Assembly (NCBI GenBank): GCA_964539975.1
Contig: CAZIKK010000015.1
Coordinates: forward strand, 1-60,608
Source of the DNA: 38-11 sp964539975
Lineage (GTDB): Bacteria; Bacillota; Clostridia; Tissierellales; Dethiosulfatibacteraceae
Direction of reading: 5' to 3'
Length of the DNA stretch: 60,608 bases
Position 1 is the stretch's first letter. Every line of letters begins with the position of its first letter. Under the pieces are notes generated by a model that ran no database searches, had not been told where the DNA came from, and saw only the letters and a program-made list of their open reading frames with translations. This document shows, piece by piece, positions 18,532-27,120 of this stretch. The position numbers and the translations under genes are program-made.

Positions 18532-18678
18532 CAATGATCTGGTTATCATTCTTTCTTTGACAGGATAGATCTTTCGAAATGTACAGTATGATTGTTTTTT
18601 TATTCCAGAAAAACTAATTGAAGTGGCTCATTGTTTAATGTATAATACTTTGGATATTCAAAGAAAGGAATGAAAAAA

Positions 18679-19770
18679 ATGAAAATGGGAATTCTTGGCT
18701 TACCTAATGTTGGTAAGAGTACCTTGTTTAACGCAATCACATCGGCTGGAGCTGAATCAGCCAATTACCCCTTTTGTACAATAGAACCAAATATTGGTGT
18801 TGTGTCTGTACCCGATAACCGTTTGGATTTTTTGACAAAGTTAAGTCATTCAAAAAAGACTGTCCCCACTGCCATTGAATTCTACGATATTGCTGGACTT
18901 GTTAAAGGTGCCAGCCGTGGTGAAGGTTTAGGCAATAAGTTTTTATCTCACATCCGTGAAGTTGCTGCTATTGTCCATGTTGTTCGTTGTTTTGAAAGTG
19001 ATGATATCACACATGTTGAAGGCAATGTTGATCCCATCCGGGATATTGATATTATTGATCTAGAGTTGATACTCGCCGATTTAGAAGTGATGGAAAAGCG
19101 CCGTGACCGGGTTTCAAAAGCTTTGAAAGGAGATAAGTCTTTACAGCAAGAATTAGAATTGATACAAGAAATTTTAACCGTTCTGGAAAACGAAATGCCC
19201 GTTAGAACCATGCAATTGAATGATGATGATCAAAAAATGCTTAAGTCATTCAATCTCTTAACCTCAAAGCCTGTTCTATACGCTGCTAATGTCAATGAGG
19301 AATCACTTTCAGAAATTGATTCCGACCCGAATTTTCAGAGAATTCTTCAACGCGCTAAAAGAGAAGAGGCAGAAGTCATTGCATTGTGCAGTAAGATCGA
19401 AGCGGAGATAGCTGAATTGGATCCTGAAGAAAAATTAGTTTTCTTGGAAGACTTAGGTATTAAGAAATCTGGCCTCGAACAGCTAATCCAAGCAAGTTAT
19501 AAGTTGCTTGGCCTGGTTTCGTTTTTTACCACAGGCCCGCAAGAATCACGCGCATGGCCCATAAAAAAAGGGACAAAAGCGCCTCAAGCTGCTGGCAAAA
19601 TCCACTCTGACATTGAAAGAGGTTTTATACGTGCAGAAGTTGTCGCTTTCGATACGTTACAAGCATCTGGATCAATGATAGCTGTGAAAGAAAAAGGCCA
19701 GTTGCGCCTAGAAGGCAAAGAGTATATCGTAAAAGATGGTGATGTCATTCTGTTTAGATTCAATGTTTGA
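18679..19770 (+). CDS. ychF: YchF/Obg-family ATPase
   Basis: A P-loop ATPase (despite its GTPase-like fold) linked to ribosomes and the redox stress response. G1 motif GLPNVGKST lies near the N-terminus, DIAGLVKGASRGEG is the G3 region, a coiled-coil insertion covers about 130-180, and a TGS domain forms the C-terminus. I choose the ATG at 18679 (363 residues) because AAAGGA is spaced correctly for it; the ATG at 18670 overlaps that site. It diverges from pstS. Confidence 0.95.
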   Translation: MKMGILGLPNVGKSTLFNAITSAGAESANYPFCTIEPNIGVVSVPDNRLDFLTKLSHSKKTVPTAIEFYDIAGLVKGASRGEGLGNKFLSHIREVAAIVHVVRCFESDDITHVEGNVDPIRDIDIIDLELILADLEVMEKRRDRVSKALKGDKSLQQELELIQEILTVLENEMPVRTMQLNDDDQKMLKSFNLLTSKPVLYAANVNEESLSEIDSDPNFQRILQRAKREEAEVIALCSKIEAEIAELDPEEKLVFLEDLGIKKSGLEQLIQASYKLLGLVSFFTTGPQESRAWPIKKGTKAPQAAGKIHSDIERGFIRAEVVAFDTLQASGSMIAVKEKGQLRLEGKEYIVKDGDVILFRFNV

Positions 19771-19895
19771 TTCTTTAGACAATTTCTGTTGTAGATGATA
19801 CTACTAGGCTGTTGTTACAAGATCATCATTAGACATATTCCAAAAAAAATAGTAGACTGTATGTACCTAGTAATAAATCAGCAAGGAGGTTTGCC

Positions 19896-20378
19896 GTGAA
19901 AAAAATCGAAAGTTTCCAAGTTGACCATATTAAACTAAATAAAGGCGTTTATGTTTCAAGGATTGATTATATGAGCGACCAATCCTATGCCCTCACTACA
20001 TATGATATCAGGATGAAACTTCCGAATCGAGAACCTGTTCTCAATACAGGTGAGATTCATACAATTGAGCATTTAGGCGCAACATTTTTAAGGAATCATG
20101 ACATTTATAATCAAAACACCATCTATTTTGGCCCAATGGGCTGCCGGACAGGCTTTTATTTGATCCTTAAAGGAGAAAAGACTTCCTTGGAGGTTCTGCC
20201 GATTATTTCAGAAATGTTTGATTACATTGCAAGTTTTGAAGGGGAAATTCCAGGAGCTGATCCTGTTTCTTGCGGAAACTATTCAGATATGAATCTTGAG
20301 GTCGCAAAACGAGAAGCTCTAGAGTACAAGAAAAATGTCTTAGACCATATGAAAGACGAAAACTTTACTTACCCATAA
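19896..20378 (+). CDS. luxS: S-ribosylhomocysteine lyase LuxS
   Basis: LuxS converts S-ribosylhomocysteine to homocysteine and the autoinducer-2 precursor, recycling the SAM methyl cycle. The 160-residue length is normal. The metal ligands are visible: His55 and His59 in HTIEH with Glu58, and Cys126 in DPVSCGNYSDMN. The catalytic Cys83 lies in GPMGCRTGFY. An AGGAGG site precedes the start. The 125-base gap after ychF shows no convincing promoter, so it may be read from its own weak promoter or with ychF. Confidence 0.97.
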   Translation: MKKIESFQVDHIKLNKGVYVSRIDYMSDQSYALTTYDIRMKLPNREPVLNTGEIHTIEHLGATFLRNHDIYNQNTIYFGPMGCRTGFYLILKGEKTSLEVLPIISEMFDYIASFEGEIPGADPVSCGNYSDMNLEVAKREALEYKKNVLDHMKDENFTYP

Positions 20379-20415
20379 ATATGCCGATCCGTTCATAGAG
20401 TTCGTATAGGCTAGA

Positions 20416-20460
20416 GATAAAAAAGCAGAGTATGAATGATTCATACTCTGCTTTTTTATC
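20416..20460. terminator. Bidirectional terminator between luxS and the ACT gene
   Basis: Two 22-base arms, perfectly complementary, flank a single central base. The arms begin GATAAAAAAGCAGAG and end with the complement, so each strand has an A-tract before and a T-tract after the GC-rich core. It serves luxS (plus) and the thrC-thrB-ACT run (minus), which converge here. Confidence 0.92.
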
Positions 20461-20509
20461 AGATAATTTAATTATTGAATCAATGATTCAAGCCCATCAT
20501 GTCATTTTT

Positions 20510-20950
20510 TTACTCTACTGACAACAATTTTGCGTTTAACACACCTTCTATCTCCTTGAGATATGTAACCATCTCGTCCACTGAGTTTTCAAGACCCGAA
20601 ATATCCAAAGACACGGTGACATTAGCTTGTCCATTTATTGGAATGTTTTGATTAATTGTCAAAATATTGGCATTGTAATCCGCAATGGAATTAATCACAG
20701 CCGAAAGAATACCCTTCCTATGAGATAACGACATAGCGATGATGGCCATTCTACCAATCGTATCCTCTGAAGGAGAAAAGACATAGTCCTTGTATTTGTA
20801 ATAAGTACTTCTGCTGATTCCTACTTTTTTTACAGCTTCGCTAATTCCTTTGACGCGATTGTCATTAATGAGTGTTCTTGCTTCAATGACACGCTCATAA
20901 ACCTCAGGCAAAATTTTCTTGTTGACAATCAAGTATCTCTTATTTTTCAA
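20510..20950 (-). CDS. ACT-domain regulator (PheB/UPF0735 type)
   Basis: The 146-residue protein has an N-terminal helix-turn-helix-like region (about 30-60, GISEAVKKVGISRSTYYKYKD) and a C-terminal ACT domain (about 70-146). The layout is that of the UPF0735/PheB proteins found next to threonine or phenylalanine genes. ACT domains bind amino acids, so an amino-acid-sensing role on the threonine branch is plausible. The start is TTG with AAGGAG upstream, 4 bases after thrB ends. Confidence 0.86.
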   Translation of the reverse strand: MKNKRYLIVNKKILPEVYERVIEARTLINDNRVKGISEAVKKVGISRSTYYKYKDYVFSPSEDTIGRMAIIAMSLSHRKGILSAVINSIADYNANILTINQNIPINGQANVTVSLDISGLENSVDEMVTYLKEIEGVLNAKLLSVE

Positions 20951-20954
20951 ATGA

Positions 20955-21836
20955 TCAACTCCTTAGAATTTTTACACCATCATTGTCTATTTTAAGTGGC
21001 TTGACTTCCCAGTTGTTTCTGAGTTTGTTCAAACTAGCTTTCATACTGCTAGTGTTCACCTTACTGTCTCCGATCCCCATAATAGTTGGACCTGCCCCAC
21101 TCAGATAAACACCACTACACCCATTATTATAGCATATTTTAACAACTTCTTCGAATTCTGGTATCAATGCTTTTCTAAAAGGTTGGTGCAATTTGTCATT
21201 AATTGCTGTTCTGATTAAATCTCCGTCGTTTTTCTCAAGCCCTCTCAATAAGAAAGGCATCCTAGATATATTGAATACGGCATCTTCATGGGAAATCATC
21301 TTCGGCAATACGCCTCTTGCATCATTTGTTGAAAGCATATTAGAAGGAATCAACGCATAAAAAACAATATCAGGATGTACTTTGAAGTTTTCAAGAAAAA
21401 TCTGGCCTTCTGATTGTACGGTTGCTGTAAAACCTCCATAAATCGCAGGAGCAACATTATCAGGATGGCCTTCAATCCTTGTTCCAATGTCGAGCAACAA
21501 TCGCTTGTCCAGTAAATGATTTTCCATAATCAGTGCTCCCGCCATTCCTGCTACAACGCATGCCGCAGAACTACCAAGTCCCCTTGCAGCAGGGATATTC
21601 GAGTGAATGGTAATCTTTACATTTTGTTCCTTTATTCCCATAGCTTTATAAGTTTTTAAAAAAGACGTGTAGATCAAATTTTCCTCATTGCAATACTCTT
21701 CTGGGCATCCTTCAATTGTGAGTTTTTCATGGTTCTTTTCAAAAGAAACTTCTGCGTACATTCCTAAAGCCAACCCCAAAACATCAAAGCCTGGTCCTAA
21801 ATTTGCTGTTGTTGCTGGAACCCTTACCCGTATCAT
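20955..21836 (-). CDS. thrB: Homoserine kinase
   Basis: A GHMP kinase that phosphorylates homoserine with ATP, the penultimate step of threonine synthesis. The N-terminal segment VRVPATTANLGPGFDVLG and the ATP-binding loop PAARGLGSSAAC are diagnostic, and GCSGVYLSGAGPT is the C-terminal GHMP motif. Length (293) is standard. Its ATG overlaps the thrC stop codon, so the two are coupled. No homoserine dehydrogenase gene lies in this window. Confidence 0.96.
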   Translation of the reverse strand: MIRVRVPATTANLGPGFDVLGLALGMYAEVSFEKNHEKLTIEGCPEEYCNEENLIYTSFLKTYKAMGIKEQNVKITIHSNIPAARGLGSSAACVVAGMAGALIMENHLLDKRLLLDIGTRIEGHPDNVAPAIYGGFTATVQSEGQIFLENFKVHPDIVFYALIPSNMLSTNDARGVLPKMISHEDAVFNISRMPFLLRGLEKNDGDLIRTAINDKLHQPFRKALIPEFEEVVKICYNNGCSGVYLSGAGPTIMGIGDSKVNTSSMKASLNKLRNNWEVKPLKIDNDGVKILRS

Positions 21837-23332
21837 AATGCAATATCCTCTTTTACAATCTTCAAAATCTCTTCAAACATTCCCGTTGGCTGACACTTTC
21901 TGTCATGAATAATTTTCATATTTTCCAACTCAGCTATGCTTTTTGGTATAGGTCGTTTCGTAATCTCAGACAAGGCTTTAAGTAATTTGAAATCATTGTG
22001 GCTGTTCACCCCAAAAAGTGCTTGATAAACACTCTCAATGAATTTGTAAGGGCTTGCTGTCGATAATATGACGGTTTTTGTTTTATCATTTGTTGCTTTT
22101 TTATAATCTTGGCTTGCTTTGTAAGCTACAGCCGTATGTGTATCCATAACGTAGTCATGTTTATCATAAACAAGCTTTATTGTTTCCAGTGTTTCTGATT
22201 CTGTGCAGTAGCTACTCCAAAATTCATCTTTGAGCTTCTCTTTTATCGTATCATTGACTTCATAGTGCTTCTTGGTTTTTAAGTCCGTCATGATACTGGT
22301 AATGTAATCATTATCCTGACCACTCAAATAATACAGTAGCCTTTCAAGGTTGCTTGATATCAAAATATCCATTGAAGGCGAGTTTGTTTTCACAAAATCT
22401 CTATTTACATCATAGATACCTGTATGAATGAAATCTCTCAATACATGGTTTTCATTTGACGCACAAATAAGTTTATTAATAGGAAGTCCCATTCTTTTTG
22501 CAAAATAACCCGCCAAAATATTCCCAAAATTTCCTGTTGGAACAACAAAGTTCACAAATTCTCCACGTTTTATTTCTGATTGACTAACTAGTTTCTCATA
22601 AGTAGTGAAATAATAGGTGATTTGCGGAACTAATCGTCCAATATTGATTGAATTTGCAGAGGATAGTTTAATCCCTAATGATTCCAACTCTTTTTCATTT
22701 GACAAATCATTAAAAATTATTTTTACACCATTTTGTGCATCATCAAAATTTCCCTTAATTGAGACGACATGCGTGTTTTCTCCTTCTTGAGTAATCATTT
22801 GCAGCTTTTGTATTTGACTGACGCCTTCTTCAGGATAAAAAACAATGATATCGATCCCTTTCACACCTTTAAATCCTTCAAGTGCAGCTTTACCAGTATC
22901 TCCAGAAGTTGCTGTTAAGATGAGGATATGTTCCTGTGACTGGCAGTTTTCTTGAGCATATTTCATCAAATAAGGTAGAATTGACAAAGCAATATCCTTA
23001 AACGCCAGCGTTTTCCCGTGGAATAGTTCCATGATGAAGTCTTCTCCCACTTTCACAATAGGCACAATCTCATCTGTGCAAAACTTGTTGTCATATGCTT
23101 TTTCCACCGAGCTCACAATCTGATCTTCTCTGAAATCTTGAAAGAATAACGCAAGAATCGTTTGCGCTATTTGTTGATAATTTTTGTTTTCGAGTGTGTC
23201 TAAACTAATTTTTAACTCATCTAGTTTCATCGGAACAAATAAACCACCATCTTTAGATAATCCTTTCAAGATAGCTTCCGAAGCGGTTGCTTTCATATTT
23301 CTGTTCCGTGTGCTTTCGTATTGTTTATTCAT
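21833..23332 (-). CDS. thrC: Threonine synthase
   Basis: A PLP enzyme that converts O-phosphohomoserine to threonine. I start at the ATG at 23332 (499 residues) with GGAGG 5 bases upstream; a TTG at 23344 would place the ribosome binding site inside the gene. The pyridoxal lysine is Lys112 in FHGKTLAFKDIA, and the phosphate-binding region has TATSGDTGKAALEGF. The size fits the long (bacterial type 2) form. It is first in the thrC-thrB-ACT run. Confidence 0.96.
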   Translation of the reverse strand: MNKQYESTRNRNMKATASEAILKGLSKDGGLFVPMKLDELKISLDTLENKNYQQIAQTILALFFQDFREDQIVSSVEKAYDNKFCTDEIVPIVKVGEDFIMELFHGKTLAFKDIALSILPYLMKYAQENCQSQEHILILTATSGDTGKAALEGFKGVKGIDIIVFYPEEGVSQIQKLQMITQEGENTHVVSIKGNFDDAQNGVKIIFNDLSNEKELESLGIKLSSANSINIGRLVPQITYYFTTYEKLVSQSEIKRGEFVNFVVPTGNFGNILAGYFAKRMGLPINKLICASNENHVLRDFIHTGIYDVNRDFVKTNSPSMDILISSNLERLLYYLSGQDNDYITSIMTDLKTKKHYEVNDTIKEKLKDEFWSSYCTESETLETIKLVYDKHDYVMDTHTAVAYKASQDYKKATNDKTKTVILSTASPYKFIESVYQALFGVNSHNDFKLLKALSEITKRPIPKSIAELENMKIIHDRKCQPTGMFEEILKIVKEDIAL

Positions 23333-23369
23333 TTTTTCCTCCAAATGGCTACTGAATAAGTCTTTTAAT

Positions 23370-23398
23370 ATGATATACTGTTCATCATCTATTTACAA
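23370..23398 (-). promoter_or_regulatory. Promoter of thrC-thrB-ACT
   Basis: TTGTAA (23393-23398), 17 bases, TATCAT (23370-23375) on the minus strand. The leader it implies is only about 30 bases, so there is no room for an attenuator or T-box here. Confidence 0.6.
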
Positions 23399-23415
23399 GT
23401 GTTTTTTTCAGGGGA

Positions 23416-23444
23416 ACAAAAAGGCTATGTACGGTACATAGCCT
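23416..23444 (-). terminator. Terminator overlapping the deoC stop codon
   Basis: A hairpin with 11-bp arms (AGGCTATGTAC and its complement) and a single central base is followed in the minus transcript by TTTTTG. Its upstream arm begins inside the deoC stop codon (23443-23445), so the ribosome ends on the terminator. Confidence 0.85.
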
Positions 23445-24111
23445 AATAACCTTCTTCTTTATCCTTCTTTTGTTCAACAATAGCCACTGAGGCACTTGCG
23501 CCAATTCTATCTGCACCTGCCATGATCATTTCTCTAGCTTTTATGTAGTTTCTGATGCCTCCTGATGCCTTGACTTTCATATCTGTGGAGATGTGTTGTT
23601 TCATCAGGACTACATCCTCCACTGTCGCCCCTCCAGTGCTAAAACCAGTTGATGTTTTTACAAAGGTTGCACCCGCTCTTGTTGCCAATTCGCATGCCTT
23701 TATTTTCTCTTCTTGATTTAATAGGCAAGTTTCGATGATGACTTTAACTACTCTGCCATCTGATGCTTCAACAACTGATTGAATATCCTCTAACACAGTC
23801 TGGTCTTCTTTGTTTTTTAGTGCTGCAATATTAAGCACCATATCCAGCTCATCCGCGCCTGCATTGACTGCCATTTTTGCTTCAAAGGCTTTAACTTCTT
23901 TTAATGTGCACCCTAGCGGAAATCCTATTACCGCAGTTATGGCTATATTTTTATCAGATAACATCTCCTTAACCCTGCTGACATAGTATGGATTGACGCA
24001 CACAGACGCAAATCGGTATTTTATCGCTTCTTCACAAACCTTTTTTATATCATTTATTGTCGCATCTGCATTTAATATCGTATGGTCTATATACGATGCT
24101 AATTCTTTCAA
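23443..24111 (-). CDS. deoC: Deoxyribose-phosphate aldolase
   Basis: A class I aldolase that splits 2-deoxyribose 5-phosphate into glyceraldehyde 3-phosphate and acetaldehyde. The Schiff-base lysine is Lys152 in TFVKTSTGF, and DELDMVLN (88-94) carries the usual active-site aspartate. The 222-residue length is typical. The start is TTG with GGGAG upstream. It follows pduL by 15 bases, and the acetaldehyde it makes could feed acetyl-CoA and then acetyl phosphate through PduL. Confidence 0.96.
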   Translation of the reverse strand: MKELASYIDHTILNADATINDIKKVCEEAIKYRFASVCVNPYYVSRVKEMLSDKNIAITAVIGFPLGCTLKEVKAFEAKMAVNAGADELDMVLNIAALKNKEDQTVLEDIQSVVEASDGRVVKVIIETCLLNQEEKIKACELATRAGATFVKTSTGFSTGGATVEDVVLMKQHISTDMKVKASGGIRNYIKAREMIMAGADRIGASASVAIVEQKKDKEEGY

Positions 24112-24126
24112 TTGAATTCTCCCGAT

Positions 24127-24699
24127 TTATTTAATAAGCTCAACTAATTCGCAGTTTGATACTCCTGCTGCATTCCCTTCTTCAATGTCTACATGCATTT
24201 CTAGGGCAAAGTCCTTGTTCACACGCACCAATACGTTTTCAAAAACAACAGCCCTTTCACCATTTGTTCTGATTTTTACAATGTCTTGATCTTTTACGCC
24301 AAACGCTTCTGCATCATTAGGACTCATGTGAATATGTCTTGATGCGGCTATTAATCCTTTTTCAAGAACCACTTCACCTTTTGGTCCCACCAATTTAACT
24401 CCAGGCGTGCCATCCAATGACCCAGATCCGGAAACAGGCACTTTCACACCTAACGCAAATCCATCAGTCAAAGACACTTCAACTTGAGATTCTTTTCTTG
24501 CTGGCCCAAGTACACGAACACCTTTAATTGTTCCTTTCGGCCCAACCAAATCAACTTTTTCTGCACAAGCAAATTGCCCAGGCTGGGAAAGATCTTTTAT
24601 TGGTGTCAGTTCAAATCCCTCTCCAAATAAGATTTCTATATCTTCCTTCGACAAATGAACATGTCTATTGGACAAAGCAATTGGTAACATTTTTTCCAT
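24127..24699 (-). CDS. pduL: Phosphotransacylase of the PduL family
   Basis: The enzyme exchanges the CoA of acyl-CoA for phosphate. I start at 24699 (190 residues), where AGGAGG lies 6 bases ahead of MEKMLPIAL; the frame extends to 24735 without support. The two PduL motifs are present: NRHVHLS near the N-terminus and ASRHIHMSPNDA in the middle, whose histidines hold the two metals. The conserved fold begins almost at residue 1, so there is no encapsulation peptide of the kind that targets PduL to microcompartments, and no shell gene is nearby. Confidence 0.92.
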   Translation of the reverse strand: MEKMLPIALSNRHVHLSKEDIEILFGEGFELTPIKDLSQPGQFACAEKVDLVGPKGTIKGVRVLGPARKESQVEVSLTDGFALGVKVPVSGSGSLDGTPGVKLVGPKGEVVLEKGLIAASRHIHMSPNDAEAFGVKDQDIVKIRTNGERAVVFENVLVRVNKDFALEMHVDIEEGNAAGVSNCELVELIK

Positions 24700-24739
24700 T
24701 GTTTTCCTCCTAAATATTTCGATGTTGACTAACACAACG

Positions 24740-24768
24740 ATTATATATAATTTAATCTAATATTTCAA
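24740..24768 (-). promoter_or_regulatory. Promoter of pduL-deoC
   Basis: TTGAAA (24763-24768), 17 bases, TATAAT (24740-24745). The -35 box overlaps the aroA stop codon, so pduL-deoC is probably a separate transcription unit from the aro genes. Confidence 0.8.
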
Positions 24769-26054
24769 CCTCTTATGTCTTTTAATTGCTCTAAATCTTT
24801 ATAAAACGTTGGATTCGAAACATTAATACATGTGACATCATCCAGCGTAGTCTCACCTTCAGCAAACATCCCTGCTAAAGAAAGCATCATTGCCATTCTA
24901 TGATCTCCAAATGTTTTCACAGAAGCACCTGATAATTGTTTCGTCCCAACAATACGCATGCCATCTTTTTTCTCTTCAATCTCCGCATTCATTTTCTTCA
25001 ACTGACTGCAAACCGCTTCTATCCGATCTGTTTCTTTAACGCGTAATTCTTCCGCATCAGAAATAATTGTTTCTCCGTCTGAAAAAACCGCTGCCAAAGC
25101 CAAAACCGGTATCTCGTCAATAATTCTCGGTATCATATCACCTGATATCGTTACACCTTTAAGGTTGCTGCCTAGTATATGAATATCCCCTACTGGCTCT
25201 TCATTAAGCACTCTCTCGTTTTCGATCTGAATAGTTGCACCCATAAGTTTCATCACATCAATTATTCCAGTTCTGGTTGGATTCAAACCTACACCTTTTA
25301 TCCTGACATTCGATTTCTCAGCAATGGCTGCTGCAACAATGAAAAATGAAGCGGATGATATATCTCCTGGTACAAAAATATCTCTTCCTGAAAAAGATGA
25401 CCCTTTTTTGACAGAAACACTTGGTCCATTCTCACTTATTGTTATACCAAAATGTCGCATCATTCTTTCCGTATGATCTCTGGATATACTTGGTTGTTCA
25501 ATCTGAACACCTTCCTCGCTGTACAAAGCCGCCATTAAAAGAGCTGATTTTACTTGCGCACTTGCTTTAGGCTGTTGATATTTTAACACTACCGGCTTTC
25601 TGCCCGCATTTATCTTGATTGGTGGATATTTCCCATTTTCGCACTCTAGATTTCCTCCCATGCTATTTAAAGGATCCACGATTCTCATCATCGGACGTTT
25701 TCTTAAAGATGCATCACCATCCAACACAGCTTCAAAGTCTTGGAAAGCCAAAAGGCCAGCAAGTATTCTCATTGTCGTTCCTGAATTGCCACAATAAAGT
25801 ATGTCTTTAGGTTTTTTTAATCCATAAAGGCCAACGCCATGAATCGTAACATCTGTTTCTGAACTGTCAATCCTTACTCCCATTTGTTTGAAACAATCGA
25901 TTGTTGCAATGCAGTCTTCACCCATCAAAAAATTTTGAACTCTAGTAACACCTTCTGCCAAAGAACCTAACATTATGCTCCTGTGAGAAATTGATTTGTC
26001 TCCAGGGACAGAGATGTCTCCTACAAATGCACCTCTATATAAATTGAATTTCAT
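24765..26054 (-). CDS. aroA: 3-phosphoshikimate 1-carboxyvinyltransferase (EPSP synthase)
   Basis: The sixth step of the shikimate pathway: adds phosphoenolpyruvate to shikimate 3-phosphate. Signatures are GDKSISHRS near residue 20, GNSGTTMRILAG near 88-99, and the C-terminal EELRVKETDRIE and GDHRMAM. At 429 residues it has the usual size. Its start overlaps the aroB stop by 4 bases. Operon order is aroC-aroB-aroA. Confidence 0.97.
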   Translation of the reverse strand: MKFNLYRGAFVGDISVPGDKSISHRSIMLGSLAEGVTRVQNFLMGEDCIATIDCFKQMGVRIDSSETDVTIHGVGLYGLKKPKDILYCGNSGTTMRILAGLLAFQDFEAVLDGDASLRKRPMMRIVDPLNSMGGNLECENGKYPPIKINAGRKPVVLKYQQPKASAQVKSALLMAALYSEEGVQIEQPSISRDHTERMMRHFGITISENGPSVSVKKGSSFSGRDIFVPGDISSASFFIVAAAIAEKSNVRIKGVGLNPTRTGIIDVMKLMGATIQIENERVLNEEPVGDIHILGSNLKGVTISGDMIPRIIDEIPVLALAAVFSDGETIISDAEELRVKETDRIEAVCSQLKKMNAEIEEKKDGMRIVGTKQLSGASVKTFGDHRMAMMLSLAGMFAEGETTLDDVTCINVSNPTFYKDLEQLKDIRG

Positions 26055-27115
26055 ATCGAACTCCTTAAGCTATTTTTTATTTCATTTATGGAAACATTCT
26101 CTATTAAAGTGACGCTCCCCTTACTATCTGGCAAAATCATATTGATTCTATCCCCTTCATTCTTTTTGTCATGTTTCATGAGTTCAATTATTTGATAGAT
26201 TTCGTCATCTGAAAACTGATAAAAATCAACCGCTTTCTTGCATAAATCTACTATACTAGAAAAATACTCTTTCGTTATCATGCCACGATTTAGAGCAATG
26301 CCACTTTCATAAACCATCCCCAACGCAACACACTCGCCATGACTTAATGCATGGCTACCCAATAATTCAATCCCATGCCCAATGGTGTGTCCGAAGTTCA
26401 AAATCTTTCTAAGTCCACTTTCCTTCTCGTCTTGATTTACTATGGTGGCTTTGAATTGAATTGATTCACTGATCACTTTTTTGATGGCCCCATGATTCAA
26501 TTCTTCCAAAAGCCCAAAATTTTCAAACAAATAGTCAATAAAAGATGGTGACATTATGAATCCATATTTTATAATTTCTCCTAGACCAGAATAGACCTCT
26601 TTCTTTGTCAACGTTCCAAGAAAGTCTATATCAATAAATACCACTTTGGGTTGGTAAAAAGTGCCTATTAGGTTTTTTACTCCATTTAAATTAACTGCCG
26701 TTTTCCCTCCCACACTACTATCGACTTGAGAGAGGAGTGTAGTTGGAATTTGTATTAAGTCGATGCCCCTCATATATAAAGATGCCGCCAAGCCACCCAT
26801 ATCACCAGTCACACCGCCTCCTATTGCAATCAGGCATGACCTTCTATCCATTTCTAAGGTAGCCATCTTTACCAACACATGCTCCAGTTGTTTGATTGTC
26901 TTATTGGCTTCCCCTGGCTCCAATACTATTCTATCACTATCCCCAAGCATCTCATCCAACTTGACACAGTATTTTGAAAGAAGATTCTCATCAATTAGTC
27001 CCACTACTTTTGAATAATCTTGACTTTTCAAAAAGTTTTGTACCTGCTTTTCAAGTTGATCTCCAATTAAGATATCGTAAGCCGCACTTGCGAAAGAAAC
27101 GCTAATTGTATCCAT
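26051..27115 (-). CDS. aroB: 3-dehydroquinate synthase
   Basis: An NAD- and metal-dependent enzyme that closes DAHP to 3-dehydroquinate. Recognisable parts are the NAD loop IAIGGGVTGDMGG, the segment PTTLLSQVDSSVGGKTAVN and the metal-ligand region LNFGHTIGHGIE. The size, 354 residues, is standard. It begins 5 bases after aroC ends. Confidence 0.97.
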   Translation of the reverse strand: MDTISVSFASAAYDILIGDQLEKQVQNFLKSQDYSKVVGLIDENLLSKYCVKLDEMLGDSDRIVLEPGEANKTIKQLEHVLVKMATLEMDRRSCLIAIGGGVTGDMGGLAASLYMRGIDLIQIPTTLLSQVDSSVGGKTAVNLNGVKNLIGTFYQPKVVFIDIDFLGTLTKKEVYSGLGEIIKYGFIMSPSFIDYLFENFGLLEELNHGAIKKVISESIQFKATIVNQDEKESGLRKILNFGHTIGHGIELLGSHALSHGECVALGMVYESGIALNRGMITKEYFSSIVDLCKKAVDFYQFSDDEIYQIIELMKHDKKNEGDRINMILPDSKGSVTLIENVSINEIKNSLRSSI

Positions 27116-27120
27116 ACTCT

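Noticed and set aside
24127..24735. PduL as part of a microcompartment operon
   Set aside because: No shell genes nearby and no N-terminal targeting peptide once the GGAGG-supported start is used.
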